Shown: piece after piece, positions 33,862-45,485 of the stretch | How the letters are laid out: every line of letters begins with the position of its first letter | Numbering within the stretch: position 1 is the stretch's first letter | Position numbers and translations under genes: made by a program | Notes under the pieces: model-generated | Databases searched by the model: none | Told to the model about the DNA's origin: nothing | What the model saw: only the letters and a program-made list of their open reading frames with translations | Assembly (NCBI GenBank): GCA_022702545.1 | Contig: JAHRBC010000005.1 | Coordinates: 2,418,001 to 2,482,000 of the forward strand | From: Phycomyces nitens | Taxonomy: Eukaryota; Mucoromycota; Mucoromycetes; Mucorales; Phycomycetaceae | Direction of reading: 5' to 3' | Length of the DNA stretch: 64,000 nucleotides

Positions 33862-36341
33862 TTGAGAAATAAATGAATGTATGGCTTTATTTAAGACTTG
33901 TTTGCTAACCAGTCTTTGGAGGGTTTGACAGGCTACTCTGTTACTCAAAAAAAAAAAAAACGAAATCCTACAACAGTACAGAGTGATTTTGTATTCGAGA
34001 CTCAGGAAATACAATAGGGTCAAAGATTACTCGGTATCAAGAAACCAATTCGGTACCCATTTGGGACCCATTTGAGTATAAAGCATAGACAATCCACAGA
34101 GACTAGTGACTCCTGGACAATACCGATTAAAGCCAAGGATTGTCTTTACAAGTTATAAAATATCCTGTGGCCAGTTTTACTTGTTGGGAACCCAGGGCAG
34201 ACTGTTGTCAAAGACAAACTGGACTATCCTTGACTAGATCCTGATGAGATTTTGCTCTTTCTCCTGATAATTGGGATTGAAGCCATGAAATGGAAGGCTT
34301 GGTATATTTTACAGCTCATGCCACGTGAGACTCTACATATCAACCTAGTCATCTACTCTAGCCAAGGCTATCCAGCAAACATTGGGGTTTCTTTAATGTC
34401 GGGTTTTATATGCAAAGCCATAAACTATGGGTTTAGACCAGTAGGGAGAAACGAGGACAGATAAATATCCAGACAAGTAAATTTCCTGTTGCCATGGCTT
34501 TATTCCTTGGCGTTTGGTTTCCTAGTGAGCTCACAAATAAGCCTGTTCATCTACATCAATATATATATATATATAGATATAGATATATATATTAAAAGCA
34601 AGAGGCATTTGATATTAATAGGCACATACTTGTAATTTGATGTGATATTGGTTAGACCAAGGACCCTTGTGAAGGCTTTATCCTTGGTATTTTTGTATTA
34701 TTTTTCCAAATCAACTGATATAATATATGCTCCTTTTTTTATAAATATCATGTATTCGAATATATATATATATATATATATATTTAGCACAATTGCCTAC
34801 TTTAAACATCAAACAAAAAAAAAACAGGACTCGGCACTATCTATAGGAAACCGCTTGAACTATTCATTTATGCCAGCTGTAAAACTCTTTGGATTTAAAC
34901 ATTTTTGGCATTTCGTAACCTTGAGAGTTTGATAGCCTATTGAACCATACACACACACACATAAATATATATTTGGCAGGCTGTGCAGAGCCAAGAATCT
35001 TTAGACCAGATGAGCCAAGGACTGGATGAGTCAAGAGATATAGCATACATGATTGCAAATGTATTTTAGGGTATTGTCTTTTTTATAATAGACACATGCC
35101 TAATGTTTGTCTTGAGAACACCTTGTTATTTCCAAAGACATTGCTCATCTTATCCTAGAGAGATCCAGATTGTAGAAAGCTTGTATACTATGGTCAATGT
35201 GGCTGAATATAAAGTGTATGAAAATACCTCAAATGAGCAAACTTGTTCACCAAAACTAGGCGCTAAAATATACATAAAATACAGGGTCTCCAAGACCTTG
35301 AAGTTATGAGATTGTATCTCACTTTGAATTGCACAAAGAAAAAAAAGAAACAAGCCATGGACTTTGTATCCCATATTCGAGTAACAGTAGGCACGGCAAG
35401 AAAAAAAAACAGTTGTGCCGGCTCTTTAAGATTTTCCTGTTGTTGTTGTTGTTGGTGTTTGAGAATAGGCTGCTCAGCCGTCAGTAACCAAAAAATTATT
35501 TTTAGATGGTAGGGTTTAAAAAAAAACAGAAAGAAAAGTATGGCAGCACTGTCTGATGTAGTTCTGTCCTGAAGTTACGGCCAAAAGCCATGCGTTGTCA
35601 AAGTGTGTGCAATGCACAGAGATTCTGGTCTCTAGGCAATGACAAAAGAACCGTGCGGATCGAGTGAGAACAAACCAACTCAGCAACGTTGACATTGTCG
35701 CGACTATTCGTTACCATAACAACAAAGTTTGCTTCTTTTTTTTTTTTGTTCGCAGAAGGTTTGTTCTTCTGTTCTGTGTCTTGTACAAGTCACAGCATAA
35801 ACAGTCGTGTCTACAGTAGTGATTGACAGGCTACATATTCTTTACTTGGAAGCATCTTCTTTGGCTAATTAGATCTAAAGTTCTCTGACGAATGCAAGTA
35901 GCTGCATTGTAAGAACTAATTGAGCATATGGATACACAAATTCACGATTTGTAAACCATACCCAATGAAAATTGTAACTACAAATATATTACATACAATT
36001 TGACTGATTGGTACTCTTTTGGTTAAAAATTTATTGCCAATATGTCTTATGGATCGACAGACTAATATAAGCTTTTGTTATTATTGTTATTATATTCGAT
36101 CATGTATTTATGAATTGTTTAATATCCTAAATACAGTACAATGTTTAATACAATAGGGATCTTCAACCGATTCGAGATCTTCTTTGAATAATGACTATTC
36201 TTATTTTCTGTACAAAGCACAAGCACAGAGACAAACAAATATCAAAAGACAAATGCATAGTACAGAACTCAACGAACCGAAGAATTGCTGGTGATTCTGA
36301 TATGCCAAAGCCATCAATATTGAATACTCTCCTGATATCAA

Positions 36342-36376
<35 letters not shown>

Positions 36377-37075
36377 AAAAAAGAAAACATGCAGAAGAAC
36401 CGGGCATTAAAGGCGGCAAAAAAAACACAAAAAAAAACAAAAGAGTATCTGTTTTGCAGCACATTTTGTGGTTGTTGAAAGAGTAATGGCTATCCAAGGT
36501 CGAGTTTTGTGGTGTTGTGATCAAGTGAATCTGTGTCCAGTAGAGGTTACCACTTTGATATACTGCTTTGGGAGCAAGACAGGAAAGGGGCAAGGAAACC
36601 CTGTTGTACTGGATGTTAGATTTCTTGGCCAAATATAGCAAGAACACACTCTTTGTGATGTGTCGATAGGTTGGACAGTGAAATAGAAGGACGGACATGC
36701 AAGTTGTTCCAAATGACCGCTTCCTTCTCGTCACCTCTTGATAGCCTTGTCTCTTGGATACACCTTGCCTTTACCTCTGTATTCATACATCTCCTCTGTT
36801 TAGGCTCCAAAAATAAAGAAAGCAAGAAAAAAAAAAGAAAGAAACCCCTTGACAGCATCATCTTGACCTGTTCCAACATTTAGATTATGTATTTATATAC
36901 ATGTATATAAACCCCCCTTTGGTCTATCTTGTACACATTCTATAAATTATATATCTCTCTCATTTATTTTTCTCTGTTCCTTCACCCTTTATCCCCATCT
37001 TCTCACTTTTATACATATATATATTTATTTCTTCCTAAAAAACTAAATAATAATCTTAATACCATAATACTAATA
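33630..37075. other. 3.4-kb AT-rich intergenic region
   Basis: No supportable gene. It holds ATT repeats (about 33832-33860), TA microsatellites (about 34559-34592 and 34763-34783), a 31-nt T run (36345-36375) and the promoter of the CFEM-like gene, with TATATAAA at 36904-36911. Open frames here are short and of repeat-driven composition (poly-Asn, poly-Lys). Confidence 0.6.
36345..36375. repeat. 31-nt homopolymer T tract
   Basis: An uninterrupted run of 31 T. It could be the A-tail scar of a retroposed insertion on the minus strand or a nucleosome-excluding tract. No coding remnant was found beside it. Confidence 0.9.
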
Positions 37076-37937
37076 ATGAAGTTCACTGCCACATTGACCA
37101 CAACCGTCGTTGCCGCCCTCGCTCTCGGACAGACCGTATCAGCCCAGAATGTCACCGAGTGTGCTGTTGCCGGCATGTAAGTAACCTGGAGTTTATTGAT
37201 ATTGATATTGATATTGATATTGATATTGATATTGATATTGATATTGATAATAATGGATAATATAATGTATAATATAATGGATAATAATCTAAATTATCCT
37301 AGTTTCAACCAGTGTCTTCAAAACGAAGATACTTATATCAAGACCTGTATTGTCACAGGTAAATAATCAGAAGCAATTAAATTTAGAGAGTACACTGGTA
37401 AATTATATGGTCTCAAACAAATATATCGTTCAATTCGTGTTACATTCTACCGTATTATTATTTTTTAATTGTCCCCAGATTATGCGTGCTTGTGTCGAGT
37501 AAGTCAATTGGATACCACCACCACCAAATGAACTGAATTGAACTGAACTCAACCTTTTTTTCTTTTCCCTAGTGGCATACGGTGAAGCTCTCTTGCTGGA
37601 ACAACTGCCCCAATGAGCCTGGAAGAGCCACACAGCAGAGCTTGACTACCAGCCATTGTGCTATGCCTGGTGCCAATGCGTAAGTGTCTTTTTGACAATA
37701 AAATGGCGATCCTGACTTGGGTTGCTGATTTGTTTATTTCAAAACCTCTTTAGTACATCTATCTGGAGCAGCTGGACGCCCCCCACTTCTGCAGTCACCA
37801 TCACTCCCAGTAGCACTGTTTCCCCATCTGCCTCTGCATCTGCTACCCCTAGTGTCGCAAAGTCGGCCGCCAGTACCTTGACAGTCCAGCAGGGCCTTTT
37901 TGCTATCGGTGCCTTGGCTGCCTACATGGTCCTCTAA
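37076..37937 (+). CDS. CFEM-like eight-cysteine GPI-anchored protein
   Basis: Five exons: 37076-37176, 37303-37358, 37479-37498 (20 nt), 37573-37679 and 37754-37937, giving 155 residues. Signal peptide MKFTATLTTTVVAALALG ending at SAQ. The mature part has eight Cys spaced C-X8-C-X10-C-X6-C-X-C-X8-C-X3-C-X16-C with a TDYACLC core, close to CFEM (Asp before CxC); only the first spacing is longer than usual. A Ser/Thr/Pro-rich stalk and a hydrophobic tail (GLFAIGALAAYMVL) suggest a GPI anchor. CFEM proteins often bind haem or act at the wall; the Asp before CxC is present, so haem binding is possible but unproven. Intron 1 holds a TATTGA hexamer array. Confidence 0.82.
37196..37250 (+). repeat. 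Hexamer array (TATTGA)n inside an intron
   Basis: About nine TATTGA/TTGATA units within intron 1 of the CFEM-like gene. Such intronic arrays may vary in length between strains. No coding effect. Confidence 0.85.
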
Positions 37938-38798
37938 CCAGCCAATTAAAAAAAGAAAAGAAAAAGAAGAAAAAAAGTCTTTTTTTGGCACCTTTTTGTT
38001 TTCTGGGACACCAAACCCATCTTTTACTCTCTTACTATCTAAATTGCCTTGTCTTTCTATAGTCATCCTAGGTCATCTTCAGTGTCCTAAACTCCCCTAC
38101 ACCCATATTCTCCCTCTCTCTCCCTCTCTTTCGCTCTCTCTATCTTTATCTCTATAGCTCTATATCTTTTTTTTCTTATATTTCTCCAACCATGTAATAC
38201 TGTTTTTATTATTTTCTTTAATACAAACTTTTTCTTTGAAAAAGTCGAGATATGAACCACACTGAAAATTGAAGGGGGGGGATAATACTATTTCCATAAA
38301 TGTAAAAATTGTTTACAGAATATAACATTTCCTAAAAAGGAAATATGTTTTGGCCATAAACACACACACAAAATACACCATAATGAATTCTATATGTTAT
38401 TTTGTTATGAATATCCACCATAAATACACACACACATAAATACATACGTAAATACATACATACAAAATAGTGGGGCTGAGTTTAAGAGGTTAAACAAGGT
38501 ACGGTACGCAAAGCCTCTTGTACTCAAAGCTTGAATATGGTATAAATAAAAAAATATTCAGGTTTACAGCAGATTAAATTAGAAAAAACCAAGTGGACAT
38601 CAGTGCCAAAATAGATCTAATCGAAGCCTTTCTGTATTGAAAAGGAAGGATATACAAAGTCGTAAAAATAGATATGTCGGCCCATTCAAGGCTATCCGAG
38701 ATCTTGGACATTTGGGATGTTACACATCGGTAGAAATATCCTATAAAGACCACACATTTCTCAACCCTTCTTCATCATCCAAACATCTTTTCCTCACA
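37938..38798. other. Intergenic between CFEM-like and protease genes
   Basis: Contains a CT-rich tract (about 38110-38165), CACA/ACAT repeats (about 38360-38465) and TATAAAG at 38742-38748, 51 bp before the protease ATG at 38799. No gene seen. Confidence 0.6.
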
Positions 38799-40483
38799 AT
38801 GCATCTCAAGGCCCTTCTCATCTCTGCTGCTATTGCCTCTGTCGCTTGCACTGACTCTGTTAGTTTCTCAATCAAGAGAAAATGGAACAAGAGATCCAAC
38901 ACTGTCCACACCCAACCCCTGCTCTCTGACAATGGATTGGTAAGACTATATATATATATATATATATACAGATAAAAAATAGGTTTCTAAAATGACCTTT
39001 CCCACCATTCTCTCTAGTTTGCCGGCACATTAGAGATCGGTAGGCTACCAAAATGAACCCACAATGACTGTGCTGGCTTAACAAGCTTTATAGGAACCCC
39101 TCCCCAGGAATTCACGGTCTTGTTTGACTACAGTTCGCCACTCACCTGGGTCCCTTCCACAAAGGTACTGGGAATGTTCTTTCTTGATAGGGCTAGAGAT
39201 GTCAAAACCCTAAATACATTTTCCTTCATGTAGTGTCACAGCACCGAATGTACCTCTTACGACCGCCCCGCTTATGATCCCAGCTCCTCCACCAGTGCAC
39301 AAGACCTTCACCAGAAGCATTCCATAAAGTACGAAGACGGAAAATGTATAGACATTGAGCTGTACCAGGTAAATCCAACAGCCCCTCTTTTTTTTTTTCT
39401 TAAAAAAATAAATAACAATCTTATATGCTAACATTCTCCTTAAAACCAGGATACCCTCACCCTGGCTGGCGTCCCCTTTAAGGATTTCGACATTGGCTCG
39501 GCCTACAGTGTCTCGAACATTGGAACCGACATCTATAGTACGTAGACCAAGATTCTGTAGAATCGCACTAAACAAAACAAAAAAACTCCTCCAAACAAAC
39601 AAATAGGTGGCTATGTTGGTCTTGGTGGCTTCAATGATGACCACGGAATCGACTGGAGTACCTTTGGAAAGACACGTAAGTTTATTATTTTTTGTTCTTT
39701 GTTCAAACTAAAACTAAAACTATAAATCTGTTTTTGTCTCTTAGCATCTCAAGCTCCTTCTTATAGTAAGTTTTTTTTATCTTTATATATAAAAAAAGCG
39801 TTTCTTGTTACTCACCTTTTTACATAGACCAAACCCAATCCTCTCTCAAGAAGCGTCTCAATGGCTTTGCTTCCAATGGCGGAAACGGCCGAGTTGTTTC
39901 CAGGTCCGGAGGCTCGAGAAAGAGATGGAGCGAGGATTCTGCAACCTTTATTTTCGGCGGCATCAAAAAGAGCCTGTATTCGGGAGAAATGGTGTTTTTG
40001 GATCTCCCAACCTGCGATTTTGGTGATTCTCGTTACTGGAAGTTGCCAGTCAGTTGCCTCAAGATTGGCAGCAAATTTGACCTCAAGTTCAAGCCCAAGA
40101 CACTCGCAAAGATCGATTCCAGCAGTCTGTTCATCAGTGGCCCAGAAGAAGATGTCGTTGCCCTCCATGCTGCGTTGGGTGCTGAGCAGGGATCTGGTGG
40201 CGCATACTTGATCAACTGTGATGATTTGTCAACACTGCCCGGTCTGACATTTAGCTTCGCCAAGGCTGACATTACCCTTCCCGTGGACGCATGGACACAC
40301 AGATCTGAGGACGGTGTCTGTTCAACCCTCATTCGTTCCAACCAGGGTGACCAAGTGTGGGGACTTGGTGAGGCATTCCTCAGCAGCTTCTACGCCAACT
40401 TTGACTATGCAAACAGACAGGTTGGGTTCGCAATTCCCTCTGTTACCGACAGCCCTGCCACCATTGCCGTCAAGCGCTCTTGA
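38799..40483 (+). CDS. Secreted pepsin-fold aspartic protease homologue with altered catalytic motifs
   Basis: Eight exons: 38799-38939, 39018-39039 (22 nt), 39094-39164, 39234-39368, 39450-39537, 39607-39675, 39745-39765 (21 nt) and 39828-40483, giving 400 residues. Signal peptide MHLKALLISAAIASVAC, a basic propeptide (KRKWNKRSN), then FAGTLEIGTPPQEFTVLFD, the A1 peptidase start. Catalytic Asp66 is in FDYSSPLTWVPS (usual DTGSS), and Asp279 is in KIDSSSLFISGP (usual ADTGTS). Both Asp remain, but both Gly of DTG/DSG are Ser. Flap-region Tyr is seen in SIKYEDG, and GLGEAFLSSFYANFDYANRQVGFA is the standard C-terminal lobe. It is either an atypical active protease or a pseudoenzyme. An unusual 30-residue Gly/Arg/Ser loop follows the seventh intron. 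Confidence 0.88.
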
Positions 40484-41221
40484 TCATCTACACTTTCAAC
40501 CGGACACCATTATATACATATATATATAAAAAGATATACACCACACCATAAAGTGTTGTTGTCATAAACCGCTTCATCTATTATAACTACATACACACAC
40601 ACACAAGAATAAAAATATAATAATCCATAAATATATTCACACAAGGGTGCCACAGTACACCACTTGCAGAGAACACCAGCAACATTGTGACCTCATCTGT
40701 AATGTGTGGTGGCAGAACAAAGCGTTTAAATATTCCGCCATGTTCCGACCAGAGAGTCTTATGAAATCGTCTTTAGCTCTGTATAACCCTTGAAAAGACT
40801 CTTCTGGGCCCATCATCATCATCATCTTGATTGTATAAAAGCTGCAGCTATTATAAACCATTAATATCCCAAGCCGTCCTGACCATCATTAGTGCCTAAG
40901 CCCGGATAAAGAGTGATACCAAAAAAAAGTTTTCTTTTTTTCTAAATTCTTTATTGGTCTTGTTGTTGTGCAATTAATTGTAAAAAAAAAAAGTTTAAAA
41001 ATAACAAGATTCAAATAAAGAGTTTTGTGGTCGTCTGTGGCTATTTTTATAAGATGTATCGAAAAATCGCAACTAATCGAAAGTTGCGAAATCATAAATA
41101 TATATTTATATACGTGATGTCGACAGCACTTGTTTTTTTGATTAACCAAAGCGTTTAATAGTAATTTTCTGCTTTTTATAATGTGTGTGTATATATTTAT
41201 ATATTTATTCTGCTTTATTCT
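40484..41221. other. Intergenic, convergent gene ends
   Basis: Lies between the protease stop (+) and the RPS10 stop (-). A minus-strand ATG frame at 40861-40637 (74 codons, with a run of five Met from CAT repeats) is open, but its composition is not convincing and no TATA box or intron supports it. The remainder is AT-rich 3' flank. Confidence 0.5.
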
Positions 41222-41836
41222 TTACTCGCGACGACCACGGCCTATTATATACAGGAGCACAATCTTAGTCTCCCATAATAACTCTGAAATTCATAACGAC
41301 TTACCCATACCACCACGGAATTCGGGCTTAAAGTCACCAGAGGCTCCCTCCTTGCGTCTGTAGTCATCACGGTCTCCACGGGGACCACGGGCACCTTCGC
41401 GACCCTCACCGACTAACAAGACGGATTAATTATTATATTAAATAATTAAAAAATCAATGATTTCTAGACTTACAGGCACGACGGGGAGCAGCAGGACGAG
41501 CGGCCTTCTTCATGGTAGCAGGGACGATCTCCTGGGGCAAGTGGAGGTACTCACGGAGGTAGTTGATACCCTCATCGGTGAGAGTGTAGTAGTAAAACTG
41601 CCACGAGAACTGGGTCTTGACAAGACCCTTGGAGGTCAAGGATTGCATAGCCTTGATGACCTCAAGGTTGGGGACCTCGAGCTCAGAGTGCTTGGGAGCA
41701 TTAAAGTCCTTGGCAGCGACCAAAGCACCGTCTATTGGTGGATGGTTGGTTAGCCTCAATTTCCAATCGACATTAACAAATTACCCTTGAAGAGAGCCTC
41801 GTAAATGGTCTTTCTGTTTTCCTTGGAAATAAGCAT
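41222..41836 (-). CDS. RPS10: 40S ribosomal protein S10 (eS10)
   Basis: Four exons: 41836-41785, 41731-41474, 41412-41305 and 41241-41222 (20 nt), 145 residues. The S10/plectin-type winged-helix domain is clear: [38 protein letters not shown] and [20 protein letters not shown]. The basic Gly/Arg-rich tail ends FRGGMGRGRRE, which needs the 20-nt last exon. Small-subunit component near the mRNA entry side. A likely 5'UTR intron (41990-41844, GTAAGC...ACAG) precedes the ATG. Confidence 0.96.
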
Positions 41837-42244
41837 GGTGGTTCTGTCGGAGTGATGTATTGATCAGATTTTCATGTCGTATTTTGGTTGGAATTTCAAT
41901 AGAAAGGACGGCATGGTTGTAGATGGGGTTGGATTGAGAAGGATTGTGGATGGATGGATTTGTGTGCTTAGGGGGGTGTCGCTGCTTACCGATACGGTGA
42001 AAGAGGAGGCCTTGATGAAGCAGGCCGGCCACTCGAAAACGCGGTACACGATTGCGGCGATTGAAAGTCACCCGTACCTGTCCAAGCCACTTTCTATCTC
42101 GAGAGTTTCCAAACCACGCCAATAAAATTAAAAAATTAAATATTAAATATTAAATATTAAAATATTAATAATAAAAAAAGAGAGGTGTTTATTTATTAAA
42201 GGTATAAGAGTGCTGGCCGGCAGCAAGAAATATTAATAAATAAA
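41837..42244 (-). promoter_or_regulatory. RPS10 leader and promoter with probable 5'UTR intron
   Basis: On the minus strand GTAAGC at 41990 and ACAG at 41845-41844 bracket a 147-nt intron-like segment that ends 8 nt before the RPS10 ATG. Farther out is an AT-rich flank shared with the 3' end of the coiled-coil gene. Leader introns are common in ribosomal protein genes. Confidence 0.5.
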
Positions 42245-43825
42245 CTAGACACGCAACTTCTTTTTCATGCCTCTCCAAAAGGCAGGACTGTCTTTGCTGG
42301 AGATTGTAATTGAACTGTGTCTTCTGGGGTCATTAATTCTGCTTTCTGGATCGTCCTTCCACCTGGCCTCAACCTGCTTCTGGAGGGCCTCGAGTTCACT
42401 CGCCTGCCAGACTCGCAATTCGTCAATTTCCTTTGAGATGCCGAACCGTGCCTGGAGTTGCTCTGTAAACTCTCGATAGGTATCTACGGGCTCATCCCGG
42501 GCATAGTTGTCGACCGAGACGGGGCGTGGCAACACTGAGCGGCTGACAATCATTGTCTCGGCAGGTATTGGGGGCAGAGGGTCTGTGGGTGGAGGGGCTG
42601 GAGGGGGTATGGCTCCCCCTGCCCAGCGTGCAATGTAAGAACGTCTTTCCTGGGCACTGCTGCGTCTTCTAGACTGCTGGCTTGGGCCATCGGGAGGACG
42701 AGGGATACCTGAGCCCGAGAGACTGGCTGAAGAGTACGATGATTGTTCGGTCTGGACTGTGCAACCATCGTCGTCTTCGAGATCCTTTTCAGTCGGGGCA
42801 AGGGAGGGTCGTCGATCTTGCTGTTGAGGCACGAAATGCGGTGCACTGTTGAGCTGGGCCATCAAAAACACCAACTTTTCGTCGATATCATGTCGCTGGG
42901 TGCTGCATTCTTGGCTCAATAAGTTGGACCGCTTCATATCCCATTCAGTCCTCTCTAGGCTCGTGTCAAGAACGGTCCAGAGATCTGCCAGCTGGTCTGT
43001 GTGATCCTTGGAGGCCAATGATAGGCCATCGACATCCTGGGCCAATTGTACCATTGAAGCACGCGCTTGGTGCAGATTCTCCATGCCTTCTTGGCCTATA
43101 ATAAGTTGGAGCTGTGCATTCTCGAGCTGCATGGCTTCGAGATTAGACTCGAGTTGTCGGATGAGCTGTTCCTGCTTCAACACAAGCTCCGACAGGGTTC
43201 GCACCTTTACTGATTCCAACTCCTTCTGTTCAAGACATGCGGTCAGTGTCCTTTGTGTGCTTTGATCACGTTGCACCTGTTGTTTTTCGTGGGAAGCCTG
43301 CTGTCGACTAGCAATCTCTAGGCGCTCGGTCGATGAAGAATAGAGATCTTCCAGTACTCGATAGCGCTCGGCCAGTTCGCTCTCGGGCAGGTTCTGTTTG
43401 ACTACCTTGCACATTGCATGGGCATCTGCTTCCCTCAAGATCACTGCAAACATCTCTAGAAGATCGGCTTCCATTCTATCCAGCTCTTCCTTTTTCAATC
43501 GTTTTGTGAAAGTCAAGGTCTGTGCACGTGGCCGTGAGCGTGGAAGGTCTTCACGTAGACTGGTAGTGCTGCTCTGGCTCTTTAGCATCCTAAACTCCAT
43601 CTTATCAATACTCGAGGATGATTGCTGGCGGGAGATTGGCGGTGGCGACGTGCATTCTTGGCCGTCCTGGTGAAACGCCTTGTTGAGAACCGAAACAACC
43701 GCCAGACTCTTGATACGCTGCAGCTCGAGATCGACCTTGCGTGGTTTTGCAGATAGAGGTCGCTTGTGCCATATCTTGCTCTGGGGCCGTGGAGAGTCGA
43801 TTGGACTGGTGTCAATGGGATCCAT
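42245..43825 (-). CDS. Coiled-coil protein with Pro-rich segment, unknown function
   Basis: Single-exon 526-residue protein from the ATG at 43825. The N-terminus is Ser/Pro-rich and basic. Residues about 105-330 are strongly helical and Glu/Gln/Leu-rich with heptad spacing (LVLKQEQLIRQLESNLEAM, LENAQLQLIIGQEGMENL), so dimerisation is likely. Residues about 335-450 are low-complexity with a PPPAPPPTDPLPPIPAE stretch that could bind SH3 or WW domains. The end is basic (FWRGMKKKLRV). No enzyme motif. A scaffold or cytoskeletal adaptor is possible but cannot be shown. Codon use and length of the open frame make it a sure gene. Confidence 0.85.
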   Translation of the reverse strand: MDPIDTSPIDSPRPQSKIWHKRPLSAKPRKVDLELQRIKSLAVVSVLNKAFHQDGQECTSPPPISRQQSSSSIDKMEFRMLKSQSSTTSLREDLPRSRPRAQTLTFTKRLKKEELDRMEADLLEMFAVILREADAHAMCKVVKQNLPESELAERYRVLEDLYSSSTERLEIASRQQASHEKQQVQRDQSTQRTLTACLEQKELESVKVRTLSELVLKQEQLIRQLESNLEAMQLENAQLQLIIGQEGMENLHQARASMVQLAQDVDGLSLASKDHTDQLADLWTVLDTSLERTEWDMKRSNLLSQECSTQRHDIDEKLVFLMAQLNSAPHFVPQQQDRRPSLAPTEKDLEDDDGCTVQTEQSSYSSASLSGSGIPRPPDGPSQQSRRRSSAQERRSYIARWAGGAIPPPAPPPTDPLPPIPAETMIVSRSVLPRPVSVDNYARDEPVDTYREFTEQLQARFGISKEIDELRVWQASELEALQKQVEARWKDDPESRINDPRRHSSITISSKDSPAFWRGMKKKLRV

Positions 43826-44060
43826 GGATGAGGAGATGAGGGGAGGGGAATAGATGTGATTATATACAAATGAAAAACAAAATGAAGAAGTTGATATGGG
43901 AATGAAAGTGTGAAATTAGAGAGCAAGAGGGACATTTGGTCAGCCTGAAATTATGTTGAACTTTGGCGGCTCGTCAAATTGACATGGGAATCGTTCTTGG
44001 CTTTTAGTCAGGGTCGATCCGAGTTTGAATGACTTTCATTCCTCTAGACATTGCAATATA
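43826..44060. other. Promoter side of the coiled-coil gene
   Basis: Short intergenic region between the coiled-coil gene start and the inverted-repeat element. No TATA box is obvious. Confidence 0.5.
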
Positions 44061-45220
44061 CAGTGCTTCCAACAAGCAATATTACAGCCAATCAAAATCA
44101 ATATCACAGGTCAATTAAGAATGATGTCATTGGCCAATCAAAATCAATGTCTTTTATATTTTTAGAAATATGGTTATATGGTGCTCTCCACGACTTTTTA
44201 GCTGGTTAGCGAAAAAAGGAAGGTGTGTGAGCACCAATAAATATCAGACGTTAGTTTTTGTGTAGAAGAACTTTTTTCTCTCTCTCTTTTGAATAAACAC
44301 CCTATACAGGTTCTCATGAATTCTTTCATCCTTTTCCAACTGTTGGAGACGCACTTTTGAACCCTTTAATGATATTCTTCATATGCCTGCCACGATTTTT
44401 CACGCTCTGTGACTTGCCAAGTTTTAGCGAATACGGTTTCAAATTTGACATTAATGGCGACGTTATATCATCCCAGTTGTTGGCGTTGTGGGCTCGTGCG
44501 TATTTCCACCACAATAACGTGCTCACGGAGGCCCAAATAGCGACGTTTAATGATTCTGTATGACTCGCTGATCAAAGATAACAAACCATGGGTCTCATTA
44601 CAAACGGTTGTGTAGCTGCTCAAGAATGAATTCAACAAATCATTGTGGGTCAACGTCTTTTAAGTTGCATTTCTCACAATCCTTGTTAGTAGTTGCAGAC
44701 ACTAATTATTTTATTATAGCCACCCTGTTATCTCTTGGAAATTTAAAATGTCCATATGTCTGGGATTAAACTGGGTTTTAAAAACCATGAAAAAAAATGC
44801 TTTTCCTGCTCTGTTTCAGTTGTGGAAAGTCTGTGGACAAGAACAGGAAAATGTTCTCAATTGCAAGTGTTTCAGAAGAATATTTTTGCCCATAATTTCT
44901 ATAGGGTATAAAATGGATTAAAATGCATATATTCCTTCCAAGTATCTCTATAGTTATCTTATCATTCTCAAGCAATAAAGCGTACTCCATCTCCCTCACC
45001 ATCAGCCGTTTATATATTTAAAAAAAAACATTTGTTTTTGACTTAGACATATATTTTCTCTGACAATTCCTCCACATTGATAATGTATCGGCGATAGTAT
45101 ATTTCAGTCTAAGATTAAATATTTTTACAAATATAAAAAGTCACGGACTTTCCTTTCCTCAAGATAACAGGGTGGCTATTTGATTTTGATTGGATGTGAC
45201 ACTACTTGTTGGAAGCACTG
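44061..45220. mobile_element. 1.16-kb element with imperfect terminal inverted repeats, Tc1/mariner-like ends
   Basis: The left end 44061-44101 and right end 45180-45220 are inverted copies, 36 of 41 positions identical, both opening CAGTGCTTCCAACAAG. The left end is preceded by TA (44059-44060) and the right end is followed by TGTA, so a TA duplication is suggested but not clean. A 17-bp internal segment TAGCCACCCTGTTATCT (44717-44733) recurs inverted at 45162-45178. CCAATCAAAATCAAT occurs twice near the left end (about 44089-44103 and 44134-44148). Inside, no transposase motif is recognisable; frames of 60-70 codons around 44326-44653 are broken. Most likely a non-autonomous or decayed DNA transposon. 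The element family is inferred from the CAGTG ends and TA. Confidence 0.6.
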
Positions 45221-45485
45221 TGTATGGCGGCGGACTAAAGGCGCCCATGTGGCAATATTATTGTAGGGAGAGGCAAGCACTTCTTTGGACGTGATTGGGG
45301 TGTAGCACATGGGCACAGGCACAAATATTTATTTATTCATTTATATATTCATTTATATGTTCATTTATTTTATTTATTACTTTTTCTAATGTATCCAATC
45401 ATTTTATCTTTTTTAGTCCTGGCCAAATCAGCCTTTCCCTAATTGCCTAGACAACGGCCATCTACTTCCAAATCAGGTGCACCAC
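45221..45485. other. 3' flank of the Kelch-TM gene
   Basis: AT-rich with repeated TTTATTCATT-like units (about 45328-45385). No gene. Confidence 0.5.

Noticed and set aside
33760..34023. 87-residue frame with poly-Asn
   Set aside because: Poly-Asn comes from an ATT trinucleotide repeat; no gene signals.
36201..36734. 177-residue minus-strand frame with poly-Lys
   Set aside because: Spans the 31-nt T tract; frame is sustained by the homopolymer.
41781..42122. 113-residue minus-strand frame upstream of RPS10
   Set aside because: Covers the RPS10 leader and its likely intron; shadow of the 5' region and first exon.
44059..45228. Clean TA target-site duplication around the inverted-repeat element
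   Set aside because: Left side has TATA before CAGTG but the right side has TGTA after CACTG, so an exact duplication cannot be claimed.
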